Below the pieces are notes generated by a model, which was not told the origin of the DNA, searched no databases, and was given only the letters and a program-made list of their open reading frames with translations. A stretch of DNA of 64,000 nt from Trichopria drosophilae (taxonomy: Eukaryota > Arthropoda > Insecta > Hymenoptera > Diapriidae): the NCBI GenBank assembly GCA_030407085.1, contig CM059583.1:25456001-25520000 (forward strand), in the 5' to 3' direction. Every line of letters begins with the position of its first letter. Positions within the stretch are counted from its first letter, which is position 1. A program made the translations under genes and the position numbers. Below, piece by piece: positions 1 to 11,721 of the stretch.

Positions 1-893
1 TTCGAGCAATGCAGAAACAAGTCGTTGAGTAAGCGGCCCGCTAATTCCATTAGTTTTTTTCTCTACTTTGTTCATCAAGTGCGACATATCTGTTCGATTC
101 TTCTTCTTGTCTCTGTTGGCGTTTGATGCATCTTCTTCTTGCAGTAAGTCGTTATGAGCCCACATTACGCTGTAATGTCGCCCCAAAGGAGGAATTTTCT
201 TAAATTCGCTAATGTCACCATGAGTCGTAATTAACTCTTCCAGCAGTTTCATATCATCCGGCATAATGTCTGTGCAGTACGGATCAACCGAAGCCCAGAA
301 CTTATTAGGCGTATCATTTTTTGGTTTTGAAGGGACGTCAGATTTGCATCCTTCGACTCGAACCGGTTCGTGAGGATTCGGAACTATTTGAGTCATAGAA
401 TTTCCAACTGCTCGTTGCTTTAGGAGTTTGGCCGGCAGAGGCGAATGAGTTTTAGCGATTAATTCTTTAGGCTTCAATTTGTCCTCTCGCAGTTTCTTAT
501 CGAGTAACGACAGTCCTTTGCCACTCTTGGACCGTCGATCTCTTCTTTCTTCCGCTGATGAAAGATTCGTTATTTCTTCTTGTAGCATTCGACTTCGAAC
601 TACTACAGACGAAAGCAAAGTTTCCAATTCCAGTTGCAAGGTGTCCAAATCTTCCATGCCGACGCCTTCTTCGGCAGTACGTTGGAGGATGCTAAAGTAC
701 CTCGGCAGCAACTTGCTGTTATCCATCGTTTTAATAGACGGTAGTGGAGTTGTCATTTCGGCTCCTTCGGAACTGTCAGAACTACTCTGCGCAGATTGAG
801 CTGTCTTTCCGCCACTCACAACCGATTTAATCAACGCCTTTTTCGAATTTTGTTTTCCTTTCCCGGACATACCAGCAGATGTTCGTCTTTTAC
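1..893 (-). CDS. Ada3: Transcriptional adaptor 3 (ADA3/TADA3), main coding exon, truncated by window edge
   Basis: The reverse strand reads open from 893 to base 1 (about 297 codons) and continues beyond the window. ADA3 is a subunit of SAGA/ATAC-type histone acetyltransferase complexes, acting in the nucleus with ADA2 and GCN5. Family hallmarks seen in order: a basic/serine-rich N-terminus; the ADA3 core with LPRYFSILQRTAEEGVGMED and then LDTLQLELETLL; a charged linker; then NDTPNKFWASVDPYC, KKIPPLGRHYS and GPLTQRLVSALLE, all close to the metazoan ADA3 pattern. A polypyrimidine tract and CAG (894-896) form a good acceptor. The exon enters with two bases (GT) of a split codon, so translation may start upstream (see 12681-12693) or at the internal ATG at 870-868. 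The identification is recalled by family pattern, not by a search. Confidence 0.88.
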
Positions 894-1117
894 CTGAAAA
901 AAAAACATTATTTAAAAAACTGAACTTTTTAAGGAATATTCCATCCAAAGATGAATTTTCCTTATATTTTATTGAGAAATTTCGCGTTCATTTTATGCTA
1001 CAAAAATACAATTTATATTTCATAAAATTTTGTAAATTTTAATTCTTTTATGAAATTTTGTATTTTGTTATTGTTAAATAAATACACACGTACCACCAAA
1101 TCACCAAAGTCGAGGGA

Positions 1118-1500
1118 GTCGACCAGTCGACCAGTGGCGACCAAGCTGAACCATAGGCGGAGTTCTGGTTAGGTTAGGTTTAGTTAGTAGTTTTCGGGAG
1201 AGGTTAGGTTTACAATGCGTTGCTGTTTTCTCATAAGTCGTCTGCTGCGACCAATCAATAAAGAAACGACGACAACAATTGGTACACAGTAAGTATATGG
1301 TAAGTATTTATCAAGAGTACAATTTGTTTACATAAAGAACTTAATTTTATATAGTAAACCCTGATGTTTAATATATTGAAACATTTATAATTGAAATTCA
1401 TTTTAATTTTTGACTTAGTTAAACTATCAGACCTTAAGAATCTGAATTCAAAAACATAACCAAGAATTAATTTCTTTTTTGATCATATTTCTGATTTTTA
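1118..1500 (+). repeat. Outer arm (left) of a ~9.4-kb interrupted inverted repeat
   Basis: Read forward, this stretch matches the reverse complement of about 10230-10585. Shared blocks include CCATAGGCGGAGTT, GAGGTTAGGTTTACAATG-like sequence, ATTGGTAC, GTAAGTATATG, AAGTATTTATCAAGAGTACA and TTGAAATTCATTTTAATTTT. The two arms are diverged by many substitutions and small indels. The inner part of each arm leads into an M13 peptidase copy, so the repeat is best read as two inverted copies of one gene including its 5' end. Confidence 0.75.
1215..1288 (+). pseudogene. First-exon-like segment of M13 pseudogene copy A
   Basis: It has an ATG and an open stretch (starting MRCCFLISRLL) ending in a GTAAGTATATG donor. 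The corresponding place in the inverted copy (10480-10420) also has ATG and the same donor, although the codons between have diverged and shifted. The shared ATG plus donor suggest this was the 5' exon of the ancestral gene now represented by copies A and B. Function of the encoded peptide is unknown. Confidence 0.35.
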
Positions 1501-1788
1501 ATGTCTGAATTTTTAGAGTTAATCATTTCATGCTAATGTTTATGTTTTTTCATTTGACCTACAGATTTTCAGACCTTTGGGGCCCTGCGAAAAATTATGA
1601 GAATCACATGAGAATTTGAAACAAATACCTTTTAAAATTCATACAAATATCGTATGGTACTGTTACGGAAACAATATTCGATGATATTTGCGATTTGTAT
1701 GAAAATTGACCTGATTTTGATGAGATTTTGATGTAATTTCCATAAAATTTCAACTCAAAACATTCATGATTGTATGCTTATAAAACTA

Positions 1789-2005
1789 CAGTAGGACCTC
1801 TCTTATTCTAATTAGTAAAGTTTTTCAAGATGGCCCCGACCTCTCTTATTCTAATTTTCCCCTTACCCCCACTTACTTTGCTTGCGAGCTTGTGATTCGT
1901 GGACAATATTTTTCGTTGACTTTTCGTGTGATAGTTGGAGAATACTTGTGGGGGAACGATTAGAATAAGAGAGGCTGGACAATTAGAATAAGAGAGGTCC
2001 TACTG
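1789..2005 (+). mobile_element. Pogo/Tigger-like MITE, copy 1
   Basis: Terminal inverted repeats CAGTAGGACCTCTCTTATTC and its complement are flanked by TA on both sides (1787-1788, 2006-2007). This is the TIR start (CAG) and target duplication typical of the pogo branch of Tc1/mariner. It is 217 bp with no coding capacity. The internal part repeats the motif of A/T followed by AATAAGAGAGG four times. A second copy in the opposite orientation lies at 55876-56107. Confidence 0.82.
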
Positions 2006-2484
2006 TACCTATTATTTTCTTTCATGTAATAAAATTTTACATATTCCATACGATATTTTTATGAATACCCAACAAACCAAAAAGTATACGAAAAATCTGT
2101 GTACGACTTAGTACGAAATAAGTCTGTTTCTTTCCCGCTTTTTTAGTTACGAATACGATGTTATTATATAAACATAACCTCAAAGAAACGATTACTTTGG
2201 ATTATTGAATGATTTGAAAACTGTAAAACAGAACATTTCTTCGAGAATTATTGAATACGGTATCGTACAAGATCGAATTAATTAAATTTTGTAATTATAG
2301 GTCGTATAAAATAGTATCAATTCGAATAAGAATCTCGGATAATCAAAACGCCACTAGAAGGAAACAGAATACAAAATATCGATTCCGTACACTTTCTGAT
2401 TTATTAGGTAATAGATATAATGTATATTTACAACTGTAAGGCACTACAAACAAGTTTAATATCATTATAAAAAATAATCATAGC

Positions 2485-2580
2485 TAAAAAAATCGAAAGG
2501 CGTTTCAAAGTTAATTACACGCTTTCATTTAAGTAAAATAAAAGTTCAAAAGATGGATAATTCTATTTTTTGTGGATAAC
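2485..2580 (+). repeat. Dispersed repeat R, copy 1
   Basis: It contains a GTTTCAAAG block, then GTTCAAAAGATGGATAATTC and TGGATAA. The same order is found at 6001-6101 (same strand) and at 9966-10064 (reverse strand). The last copy sits at the corresponding place upstream of pseudogene copy B. Confidence 0.65.
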
Positions 2581-2899
2581 AAGAAAAATTCCAACAAACA
2601 AAAAATTATTCAGAATGATTGAAAAGTATTAATTTTTAACTTTGAATTCTATTTGTTGACCGTCTTGAATGCTGCTCAATAATTTTGGTCCAAACTTACA
2701 GAGTCAACATTTCAATATCCCTTCAATTTTCTTATTCAAAGAGTAAGAAAAAGGATTCCGAAGTATTCAAGTTTCAATGCTACTCAATCATTCTTTGTTT
2801 ACTACGATTTATTTACAAAACTATGTTAAAAAAACTCTTTCCAACAAAAAGTCATTTTTTGTTAAAATAAGGTTTGAATCAAGAATAGTTTTAAAAGTT

Positions 2900-4004
2900 G
2901 TACTTCGCGCCATAGTTCTCTTTCGACAAACACTTTCATAGTCGACTTTTATTTTTCCCGCTAATAGCCATCGTGATTTTTTGTACACTTTTCTTGCCGA
3001 CTTTTTAATCACTGATGTTATGCAGTGTGCGTTTTATTTTTCCAATGTACATAAGCTTGACAGTAACTACTTTTAAGGACTAAATCGATTACTTCTTTAA
3101 TATTGTAAGCGATCATTTTTTTTCAGTTTTTCCATGGTATCGGTTTTTAATATTTTCTTGTTGAACAACATTTTGACGTGAATTATTGATCATCGACGTG
3201 ACAGCAATAGAAATATTTTCGAAGACATTTTGATATTTTAAACATAGTCGACTTCTATTTTTCATGTTTTGAAATAATCCAAAACACGCGCACGGATGAG
3301 AGAAGACCACCTGGACAACTTAAAAATCACCAAATAGTGGATTCTAGTAATCCGTGTACAGACAATACTATTGATCCAAATTACTTAAATGTAGATAGGG
3401 ATGTCATCGATGACTTTTAGACATAGCCTACTTCTATTTTTCATATTTTGAAATAATCCAAATTACTTGCGTATAGCTGTCATTCCGATCAACATTTAAG
3501 TAATTCGGATCAATGTTAATATCTGCATACGGATTAATAGAATCCATTACTTGGTGATATTCCAATTCTTCAGGTAATGGTCGCCTCTCATCCGTGCGCG
3601 TGTTTTAGATTATTTCAAAATATGAAAAATAGAAGTCGACTATGTGTAAAATATCAAAATGTGGTCGAAAATATTTCTATTGCTGCCACGTAGATGGGCA
3701 ATAATTCACTTCAAAATGCTGTTCAACAAGAAATTATTAAAAACCAAGACCATAGAAAAACTGCACAAAAAAAACTGATCGTTTACTATATTAAAGAAGT
3801 AATCGATTTAGTCGTTAAAAGTATAGTTACTGTCAAGCTTATGTACATTGGAAAAATAAAATGCACACTGCATAACATGAGTGATTAGGAAGTAAGCAAG
3901 AACAGTGGTGTGAAAAACCACGATGGTTATTAGCGGGAAAAATAGAAGTCGACTATGTGAAAGAAATTTTTGTCGGATCGAAAGAGAACTATGGCGCGAA
4001 GTAC
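2900..4004. repeat. 1.1-kb imperfect palindrome inside M13 pseudogene copy A
   Basis: The left arm starts GTACTTCGCGCCATAGTTCTC and the right arm ends with its complement. The arms are about 520 bp and pair through blocks such as TAGTCGACTTCTATTTTTCA, CATCCGTGCGCGTGTTTT and CTTGACAGTAACTA-like sequence, with a spacer near 3410-3480. Short open frames inside are mirror images of each other and not convincing genes. It lies just 5' of the peptidase homology and has no counterpart at that place in copy B, so it is probably a foldback-type insertion. Confidence 0.75.
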
Positions 4005-4089
4005 ACTATAACAACATCATATTTAATTATGGCTACACTTAAATATTGAGGATAATGAATGAATTGGACATCATTTTTGGAACACACTT

Positions 4090-5366
4090 CATGAACTGCG
4101 TGAAGAAGTGAAAAGAAGAAGACAAAACCGTATGAGCAGGCATGCAACAAAAGATGCTCGTATTGCCCGGAAACAACTTCAATTGAAACAGAATCAATTT
4201 TTTGAAGAAATCGAGGGTATGTTGTGTGTACTGCGATCCTATTCTTATTATTTATGATAGGAATTATATAAAACATGAACCATGCAGTGCCGCTCGATGA
4301 GACAGATGTGGAGGAATCATCTGGAAAATATGGACAATTAAAGTATTTGACATCGGAATTTATCCGTATAGCAACGTCAATCTGTAACATCAATTCTAAC
4401 GAAGGTTCTTATTTCCTTTTTTACCAGTTTGCATGTGGAAATGTTGTTTCGAGAACAGACATTCCAAAGGGCATGGATTACGCGTGGACGTTCGATGCCA
4501 TTAATATGGAAACTGTCCTTCGATGCCTGCAAAGGATGATTTAAAAGTTTTTGGAAAACTTAAAACCTTCTTTAACATGTGCATAAACGATGGTTTGAAG
4601 AAACAACAGGAAACGAAACCGTTTCTTAAATTTATAGAAAAAATGGATGCCTGGTCGTTATTATTAGGCAAGAAGTGGAAGACAACGTCTTTCAATTGAA
4701 TGGATCCCATGGTACAGCACAGAAAATTAGGCATTGTGGTTGGCGAGTATTAGTCGATTGATTACGTGAATATTTCAGAAAATGGAACATATTTAATTTC
4801 CGTACATGAAGTGAAGCCTAAACAATGGCCGCATTCAGTACAACGTGGGACTAAAAATATTGTACTACGTGCTTATCGTCAGTACATTATTGATCTGGAA
4901 TATCTTAAGCATTTCTACCGATGATTTTTACAAATAATTCCATATTTCTACAAAAATGTTCAAAACACAAGAAACATGTACCCTCGTGGCGTTCATGTAG
5001 TTACCTCTTGCCACGGAATCGTTGTATGTTATGAAATATTTACAAAAAGGAAACAGTAATGTTGGGACGCAAATTGTAACCGGCGTACGCAAAGCTAATC
5101 AAAGATACCAAAAAAGGAACAAACGAACAAACGAGGAAGTGGATATAACAAATACAGAAACAGACAAAATTGGTGGAATTCCGACAGAAAATCAAAATCC
5201 TTGAAGGAGCACTATTTGAACAACGGAAGACAACTGGGTATTGTAACTTACACGAATATTTCGACGAGAATGCCGAAGCCAAAAGTGGATATTCGGCATA
5301 TTTCAAGTGGATGCAAAGAAATGAAAATGAACTTCAATTGTCAGAACTGATTTGGACAGTGTAGAC
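4090..5366 (+). pseudogene. M13 (neprilysin-type) metallopeptidase pseudogene, copy A
   Basis: M13 peptidases are type II membrane zinc endopeptidases that cleave small peptides outside the cell. Pieces in family order are spread over all three forward frames: a cytoplasmic Arg/Lys-rich stretch (RRRQNRMSRHATKDARIARK), a hydrophobic membrane segment (CTAILFLLFMIGII, ~4225-4265), then an N-terminal ectodomain with a YQFACGN block (cf. DFYEFACGNW) at ~4425, SRTDIPKG, and later VMKYLQKGN and NAEAKSGYSAYFKWMQRN, which aligns with the C-terminal ENIAD...AYRAY region. The HExxH zinc site and the central domain are missing, and stops and frameshifts are frequent. It is therefore dead as a protease. 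A copy in reverse orientation lies at 9600-6480. Confidence 0.72.
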
Positions 5367-5516
5367 AAAATTTGTTCTATCAGTAATACAAATATGTGAT
5401 GTGCTAATACAGTAACAAACATTATGAAGAAGCTACCCATAAAAAAGTTTGCACTTGAAGAACTTCTTGTAACTGCAATATATGTACGTACAAGTACGAG
5501 CAAAATAATAGTTTTT

Positions 5517-5600
5517 GTAACAAGGGCGCAATTATCGATCTTTGAAGAGTGCAAATTTTGTCGCACGACATGGGAGGTCGATAATTGCGCCTTTGTTGCT
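5517..5600. repeat. Small hairpin (GGGCGCAATTATCGATC stem)
   Basis: Left stem GTAACAAGGGCGCAATTATC and right stem GATAATTGCGCCTTTGTT with a loop of about 35 bases. It lies 3' of pseudogene copy A. Function is unknown. Confidence 0.6.
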
Positions 5601-6000
5601 TACCATATTTTTTAAACGACGGGCGTAGAGCGCAAAATCGAATTTTACGCCTGAAGAAATTTTTTACCGAAACTATATAAAATTATATAATAAAATCTTG
5701 TATCAACAAAATTCCACGTGTGTTGTTGTTAATGACAATAACATTATAATAATAACTAAAGCATGAAAGGCATTACTTTTATTTTGCAAAAAAAAAAAAC
5801 GTTAAAAATTTTTTGTTTAAATATTTAATTAAAAAATATCATTCAGACTTTTTTTCTGAATTCACATCATTCAGCAATTTTTTATTGCAGAGTTTTAAAA
5901 AACTCTGGTGATTACCCAGAATTTTTTAGTTTTTCGAATACGAAAATCTTAAATATCCCCCCCCTTTAATTTTGCCGTACCTTAAGTACAGAAAATTATC

Positions 6001-6101
6001 GCCTTAAAAAATCGAATGGGGTTTCAAAGTTTATTTAAACGCTTTTTATTGAAGCAATATAAAAGTTCAAAAGATGGATAATTCTATTGTAATGGATAAA
6101 A
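6001..6101 (+). repeat. Dispersed repeat R, copy 2
   Basis: Same block order as 2485-2580 (GGGTTTCAAAGT, then GTTCAAAAGATGGATAATTC, then TGGATAA) in the same orientation. It sits in the spacer between the 3' ends of the two pseudogene copies. Confidence 0.65.
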
Positions 6102-6479
6102 AATGAAAAAGATAAAATACGATTGTATTTATCTTTATACAAATTGATTGACGGTTTTAAAATAATAATAGTAGGATGTTAAAACCCCTGGGGGTTTAAA
6201 GGAAACTTCTTCCTTTAAAATTGCATCCTGCTTATTTTTTTAGACGTTTTCTATCTGAGTTATAAGTATTTTTAGTTGTTTACTTACCATAAAACACTAC
6301 GGGTCAGAGTTATGTAGCAGTTTTATAATTGTTGCTCTGTTCGGCGGTTCTTACGTAGCTGTTACTTCAGCATTTTCTGGGTTTGTTATTGTCTTGAGTA
6401 ACCAAAAAATGTTACAGCCATTGAATTTGCGTCTTTGTTTCCGACATTCTCACCGAAATATTCGTGTAAGATACTGCAT

Positions 6480-9400
6480 CCAGTAGTCTTCCATTGTCCA
6501 CATTGTGCTCGTTCAATGAATTTTGAATTTGTGTCGGAAGTCCACCAAATCTGTCTAATTTCCATATTTGTTGTATTCCATTCTTCGTTTGTCGAATGAG
6601 TTATTTATTTCGTGAGTCATTGTGAATCCGAATCGTCACATGTGTGGGATTAACAATATTCAACAATTCTCCTTCCTCTCCTCCCGGGAATATAAACTAT
6701 TTTCACCATCATGAAAATATACATTTATGTGGTGAAGATTACTGTGTCAAATCAGATCTTCGGTGTTCCGTAAACATTCCTGTTCTTTTTTTTTTGGTAA
6801 AAGACAGAGGCGCAAAGAGAAGATTCTAAGTAATTTGTTGGGTCAGTTATTAAAGCTTCATGGTACTGTTCTGCAGATTCTCTTAGAAGATTCTAAGTAT
6901 CGTTAAATAGGGAAGCACCGTGTGCCTTTGCTTTGTCCTGAGCTTTCTTTTTCATTTCATGATCCATCCAATCAACCTTTTTTAAAATATCTTGCCTAGT
7001 CTTGCAAATGTCGGTTACCATTTGCATCTCAACATTATTGTTTTTTTTTTGTAAATAGTTTGTAACATACAGCGACTCCGTGACAAGAGGTAAATACATG
7101 AATACCATGAGGATACGTGTTTCTGATGTTTTGAACGTCTCTGTAGAAATATGGAATTAGTTGTAAAAATCATTGGACTGATTCCATTTCAAATCATGCA
7201 GAGCCGCCGGGGTCGTGTCTCAGAACGCGTTGATATTGAAATATGCGATTCTATAGTGAAAATGAAGAGACACGTATTTTACCGTTTTGCGAAAAAATCA
7301 TTATCTGCGATTCTAGAAGTAGAGGAAGTTAAAGACACATTCCGCAGAAAGTGATTGTTATTTTTACAAAAATTCCTGCCCCGCCGAAAAAAATAATGGT
7401 ATGTTAATATTTCTTCGGGCATTTAATGTATGTATCCCAGCCGCATAAAATGGCGCTAAAACAATTTGAAAATATTTTTAATTAACAAAATGGCGTCCAT
7501 TTTACTGGAAATTTAAAAAATTGAATTTCTCAAAAACACCACCTTTTAACATTTTCATTTTTTTTTAACAAGTTAATGGGTTCATATGTGACTCATTCTC
7601 AAAGTTCTAGCTCTGGTAAAACACTTTGTCATATAAACAAAATTAATTTATGGAAAAAAATTAAATTATTGAGCTAAGAATTTTTCCTTAGATGATATAG
7701 TTTCGTGGATTCAGTATACTCGGGTTTTTCAGGTCGCTGAGTATGAATCCGATGCCAGGTTTTGAAAATTCAAAATGGCGGATGTAATATGGCCGATCAC
7801 ATATGATAAAAAAGAATAGTTTTGTCTAATATTTGGTGTATAGAGTTTTTTAAAGTTCTTGATTACGAATCCGATGTCAGATTTTAAAAATTCAAAATGG
7901 CGGATGTAATATGGCCGATCACAAATGTTAAAAAAAATGTTTGATCGTATAATTTATAGTACTCATAGCATAAAATATTCATTTAACAAAATTATCTTTT
8001 TTCAAAATATCGATCCGCTATATTGGATAAGCTATTTCGAACGTTTAAAATCTGACACCGATTTCATAATCAGCGACCTGCTAAACACGAATATACTGAA
8101 GCCACGAAACTGTCATCTAAGGAAAAATTCTTAGCTCAATAATTTAATTTTTTTCCATAAATTAATTTTTTTTTTACATGACAAAGTGTTTTACCAGAGC
8201 TAGAACTTTGAGAAAGAGTCACATACGAACCCATTAACTTGTAAAAAAAAAATGAAAATGTTAAAAGGTGGTGTTTTTGAGAAATTTAATTTTTTAAATT
8301 TCCAGTAAAATGGACGCCATTTCGTTAATTAAAAATATTTTCAAATTATTTTAGCGCCATTTTGTGCGGCTGGGATACATACATTAAATGCACAAAAAAA
8401 TATTAACATACCCTTATTTTTCTCGGCGGGGCAGGAGTTTTTGTAAAAATAACAATCACTTTCTGCGGAATGTGTTTTTAACTTCTAGAATCGCAGAGAA
8501 TTATTTTTTCGCGAAACGGTAAAATACGTGTCTCTTCATTTTCACTATAGAATCGCATATTTCAATATCAACGCGTTCTGAGACATGACCCCGGAGGCTT
8601 TGCATGATTTGAAATGGAATCAGTCATTGGCAAAAATGCTTGCGGCTTCTCGTGAGAAATATTGCGGCTTGTCCAATTACACTGAGCATTGCGTAATTGG
8701 CTTCTGTCCTTTTCGGTGCCAAATCCATAACATTTATTATATTTGAGAGGAGTTCGATGGCATTATAGTTTTCCGTGTCATCCTCAGAAATAGTCCTGGA
8801 AGGAGCGGCCAACCTGCCGAGATATTCTTTCCATGAAATAGTTAGGAACTCTGAAGCAATTTTTCGGACTGTCATTTCCGGAAGAGCATTCGAAATCACG
8901 CTGTCTTGAATTGATGTAGCATTTGCCAATTTGTATTCGAAATTTACAACATCTTCAATTTCTTCAATTCATATATCTCCATCAGTCTCTAGAAGATATT
9001 CCAGATCGATAATGAACTGACGATAAACAGGTACTTCAAAATTTTTGTCCCATGGTGTATTGAATGCGGCCTTTATCTAGGCTTCGCTTCATACATGGAA
9101 TTCAAGGATTTTCCATTTTCTGAAATATTCACGTAATCGATCGACTAATGCTCGCCAACCCCGATGCCTCATTTAATGGGTTGCACCATGGCATCCACCC
9201 AATTGAAAGGCGTTGTCTTCCACCTTTTGCCTAATAATAACGACTGGACATTCCATTTCTCTCTAAATTTAAGAAGCGGGTTCGTTCCCTTCTGTTTCTT
9301 CAAACTATTATTTATGCACACATTAAAGAAGGTTTTAAATTTTTGGAAAACTTTTAAATCATCTTTTGCAGGCTGCGAGGGACAGTTTTAAACTTGACAT

Positions 9401-9600
9401 TACAGTTTGCATATCAATGATACTAAACGTCCGCCATACATAAGTGCCCTTTGAAATGTCTGTTCTTGAAACACAATTTTCACATGCAAACTTGTGAAAA
9501 TCGACATAAGAATCTTCGTTACATTTCATACTGTTGCGTAGGTAGTACTTTAACTTTGTCCTTATTTACCAGATGATTCCTCTGGATTTGATTTATCGAT
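6480..9600 (-). pseudogene. M13 (neprilysin-type) metallopeptidase pseudogene, copy B, split by a palindrome
   Basis: The reverse strand carries a longer copy than A. From 9540 down: a KFACEN block (cf. FYEFACGNW), SRTDISKG, then an open stretch 8929-8624 with KLANATSIQD...MTVRKIASEFLTISWKEYLGRL and APKRTEANYAML, the classic 'LANAT...YNKMT...W' and 'R...NY' signatures. After the palindrome (7170-8632) comes LYVTNYLQKKN and VDWMDHEMKKKAQDKAKAH (cf. LTWMDAETKKRAEEKA) at 7070-6930. Near 6640-6570 is FTMTHEINNSFD, where the family has GHEITHGFD. The second zinc histidine is Asn, and the reading frame has multiple stops and shifts. It is a pseudogene. Confidence 0.75.
7170..8632. repeat. 1.46-kb palindrome inserted in M13 pseudogene copy B
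   Basis: The arms pair almost continuously from GGACTGATTCCATTTCAAAT (7174 on) with the complement ending near 8625, through GAACGCGTTGATATTGAAAT, AAAATGAAGAGACACGTATT, CCATTTTACTGGAAATTTAA and GTTTCGTGG. The centre is near 7900. Two forward units with AAAATGGCGGATGTAATATG near the centre resemble motifs in the elements at 20630-21757 and 32961-34232. The 67-codon frame at 7151-7354 and its mirror on the other arm are arms of the palindrome. The insertion splits the peptidase homology. Confidence 0.78.
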
Positions 9601-9965
9601 CACTACTTGGTTCGTGTTTTACACAATTCATATCACAAATAATATCACTTCGCCCGAGTTCACGGCAATTTCCATGGCTTAAGCCAAATTACACTTTTGC
9701 TTAATCCGAAAGTCGTACTTTAGTTAAGTCAATCTAGTACTAGTTCGAACCAGTTTTTATTATTATGTTCCGTTCAATGAGAAATTTAAAAAAATAATCT
9801 GAAATTGGCTGAAATTGTAATTCTTTTTTTGTTGTCTAAAATTAGTGCCTTTGGTTGGAAATAGTTCTTTCTATCAGTTATGTTTTATAGGTAATAAGAA
9901 AGTTACAAAAATTATGGCTTTTTAAAGAAAAACCAAAACTAATACATATTTTTGTTTATTCGTTT

Positions 9966-10064
9966 TTTATCCATAAAAAAAAGAATTATCCATCTTTTGA
10001 ACTTTTATTCTGCTTAAATGAAAGGGTCTGTAATATACTTTGGATTCTTAAACCATTCGGTTAT
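9966..10064 (-). repeat. Dispersed repeat R, copy 3 (inverted)
   Basis: The reverse complement matches 2485-2580 (TCATTTAAG, AATAAAAGTTCAAAAGATGG, GATAATTC, TGGATAA). It lies upstream of copy B, as copy 1 lies upstream of copy A. Confidence 0.65.
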
Positions 10065-10229
10065 TTTGTCTATGATAATTATTCATAATGATATTAAACC
10101 TATCAGTTTTGTAAATTTTAATCACAAAAGTGATTTCGGGAAAAGTATTTGAAACTGTACATTTGTTGTGAACGCTTTATATGAATTTGTATATCTTAAA
10201 ATGAATTCAGGTGGTAAGAATCGAAATTC

Positions 10230-10585
10230 AGCATCATAACTACGAATTAATTTATATTTGTTAATAATAGCAGGGATAGATATGAATTCTTGATTATTTT
10301 TCTGAATTTGGATTTTTAACTTTTCAGTTTTTATAAAGTAAGTCTAAAATTAAAATGAATTTCAATTTTTTAAATTTCAATATTAATGTACTCTTGATAA
10401 ATACTTAGCATATACTTACGGGTACCAATCGATGTCGTCCTTTCTTCTAAATCCAAATTGCAATGGTGAGAAAACAGCATTGTAAACCTAACTTCGAAAA
10501 CTGATATTCTTACCGAACCATTTATAACTCCGCCTATGGTGTACTAGCTCTGCCTATCGGTTACTTCAGTTTGGTCGACACTGCT
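10230..10585 (-). repeat. Outer arm (right) of the ~9.4-kb interrupted inverted repeat
   Basis: This is the reverse-complement counterpart of 1118-1500. It includes the GTCGACCAAACTGAA and CCATAGGCGGAGTT blocks and an ATG (10480-10478) followed by a GTAAGTATATG-type donor at 10419. Divergence from the left arm is substantial, so the duplication is not recent. Confidence 0.72.
10420..10480 (-). pseudogene. First-exon-like segment of M13 pseudogene copy B
   Basis: It has an ATG, an open stretch of about 20 codons and a GTAAGT donor, at the position equivalent to 1215-1288 in copy A. The codons between ATG and donor differ in frame from those of copy A, which fits decay without coding constraint. 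Confidence 0.33.
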
Positions 10586-11721
10586 CAAATAAAAAAAATA
10601 TTATTTACTACATTTTTATTACATCATTTAGCCAGTCATTAATTACATCAACTTATTTTAACTGTTTCTTGAAGAATTTCTTCTAAATTGTTAGAGGCTT
10701 CCATGGTTTTATTATTCGATTCCGATAGGATTTGTCACACGTAATTTAATAGTTATTTTATTGAGAATTTCTTTTTGAATGGGAATTTTACGTAATGTAA
10801 TTGACTTCTTATGTTGTCTTTATTATTAAATAGTTTTCACATTCAAACGAAAAATATTACAAGCAAACGACATAGTAATAGATAATTTTACTTGAAAACT
10901 TCTGATTAGAAATCGATTTAGTAAATCACATACAATTAGAATAATTACTATTATTTTATGATTTATTTCAGAGATTAGTTGGAATATTCCTAATGTTTTA
11001 ATATTTTATTGGAAAACTTTATGAGTCTTTACTTAATTAGTTCAGTTTACTTACTTAATTAGTAAATTAATTATAGTTTAATATACGTTAATGAAATTAT
11101 TTAAATAATTATTGAATGTCTTTTATTTATTTATTACTAATAATTTATTGTTTTCTCTCTGTGGCAGTAATGAAATTTAAAAAATGACAATCAATACCAA
11201 ATTCACTACCATACATTTTTTTTGCTACTAGCAATTATTAATTAAAAAATAAGGGTAATGTTTTATACTTTTAAGAATTTTTGTATTACTATCAAATGTT
11301 TTTACGGGCAACGCAAATGTTCTTTTAATTTAATGTAATTTAAATTGATTAATTTCGAAACTTGACGTTAATAAGAAAATAAAAATCTGTCAGAAATGTC
11401 AATAAGATACCTTTGACAGTTTATCGAATATTTATCACGATTTAATAATTTACATTAATTTCAATGTACTTTTTCTGCATTTTATTTTGTAACTTTGACG
11501 TGAACGTTCGGTATGAAAGTTAATATAAATTAAATGCATTGAAATAGACAGTGTTCAGTACTGTCACATTTGTGTATGTTTATGTTATATTTTGACAACG
11601 TATAGATTATAAATTATTAAATTAAATTTGACTTACTTGATATATTGTTTCGAAAGAGTCGATTAATTATAAAGACGTAACTAATAGATTTTTTTTATTT
11701 GTAAAAATATTGTAAGAAATA

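Noticed and set aside
479..799. 106-codon forward frame
   Set aside because: Antisense shadow of the Ada3 exon; it has no ATG start.
7151..8134. Forward frames of 67-69 codons at 7151 and 7925
   Set aside because: They lie in the arms of the palindrome 7170-8632; mirror-image frames exist on the other arm.
2485..10064. Single large DNA transposon bounded by repeat R as TIRs
   Set aside because: Repeat R is also present in the same orientation at 6001, similarity extends outward to 1118 and 10585 and includes gene-like first exons, so an inverted gene duplication explains the data better.
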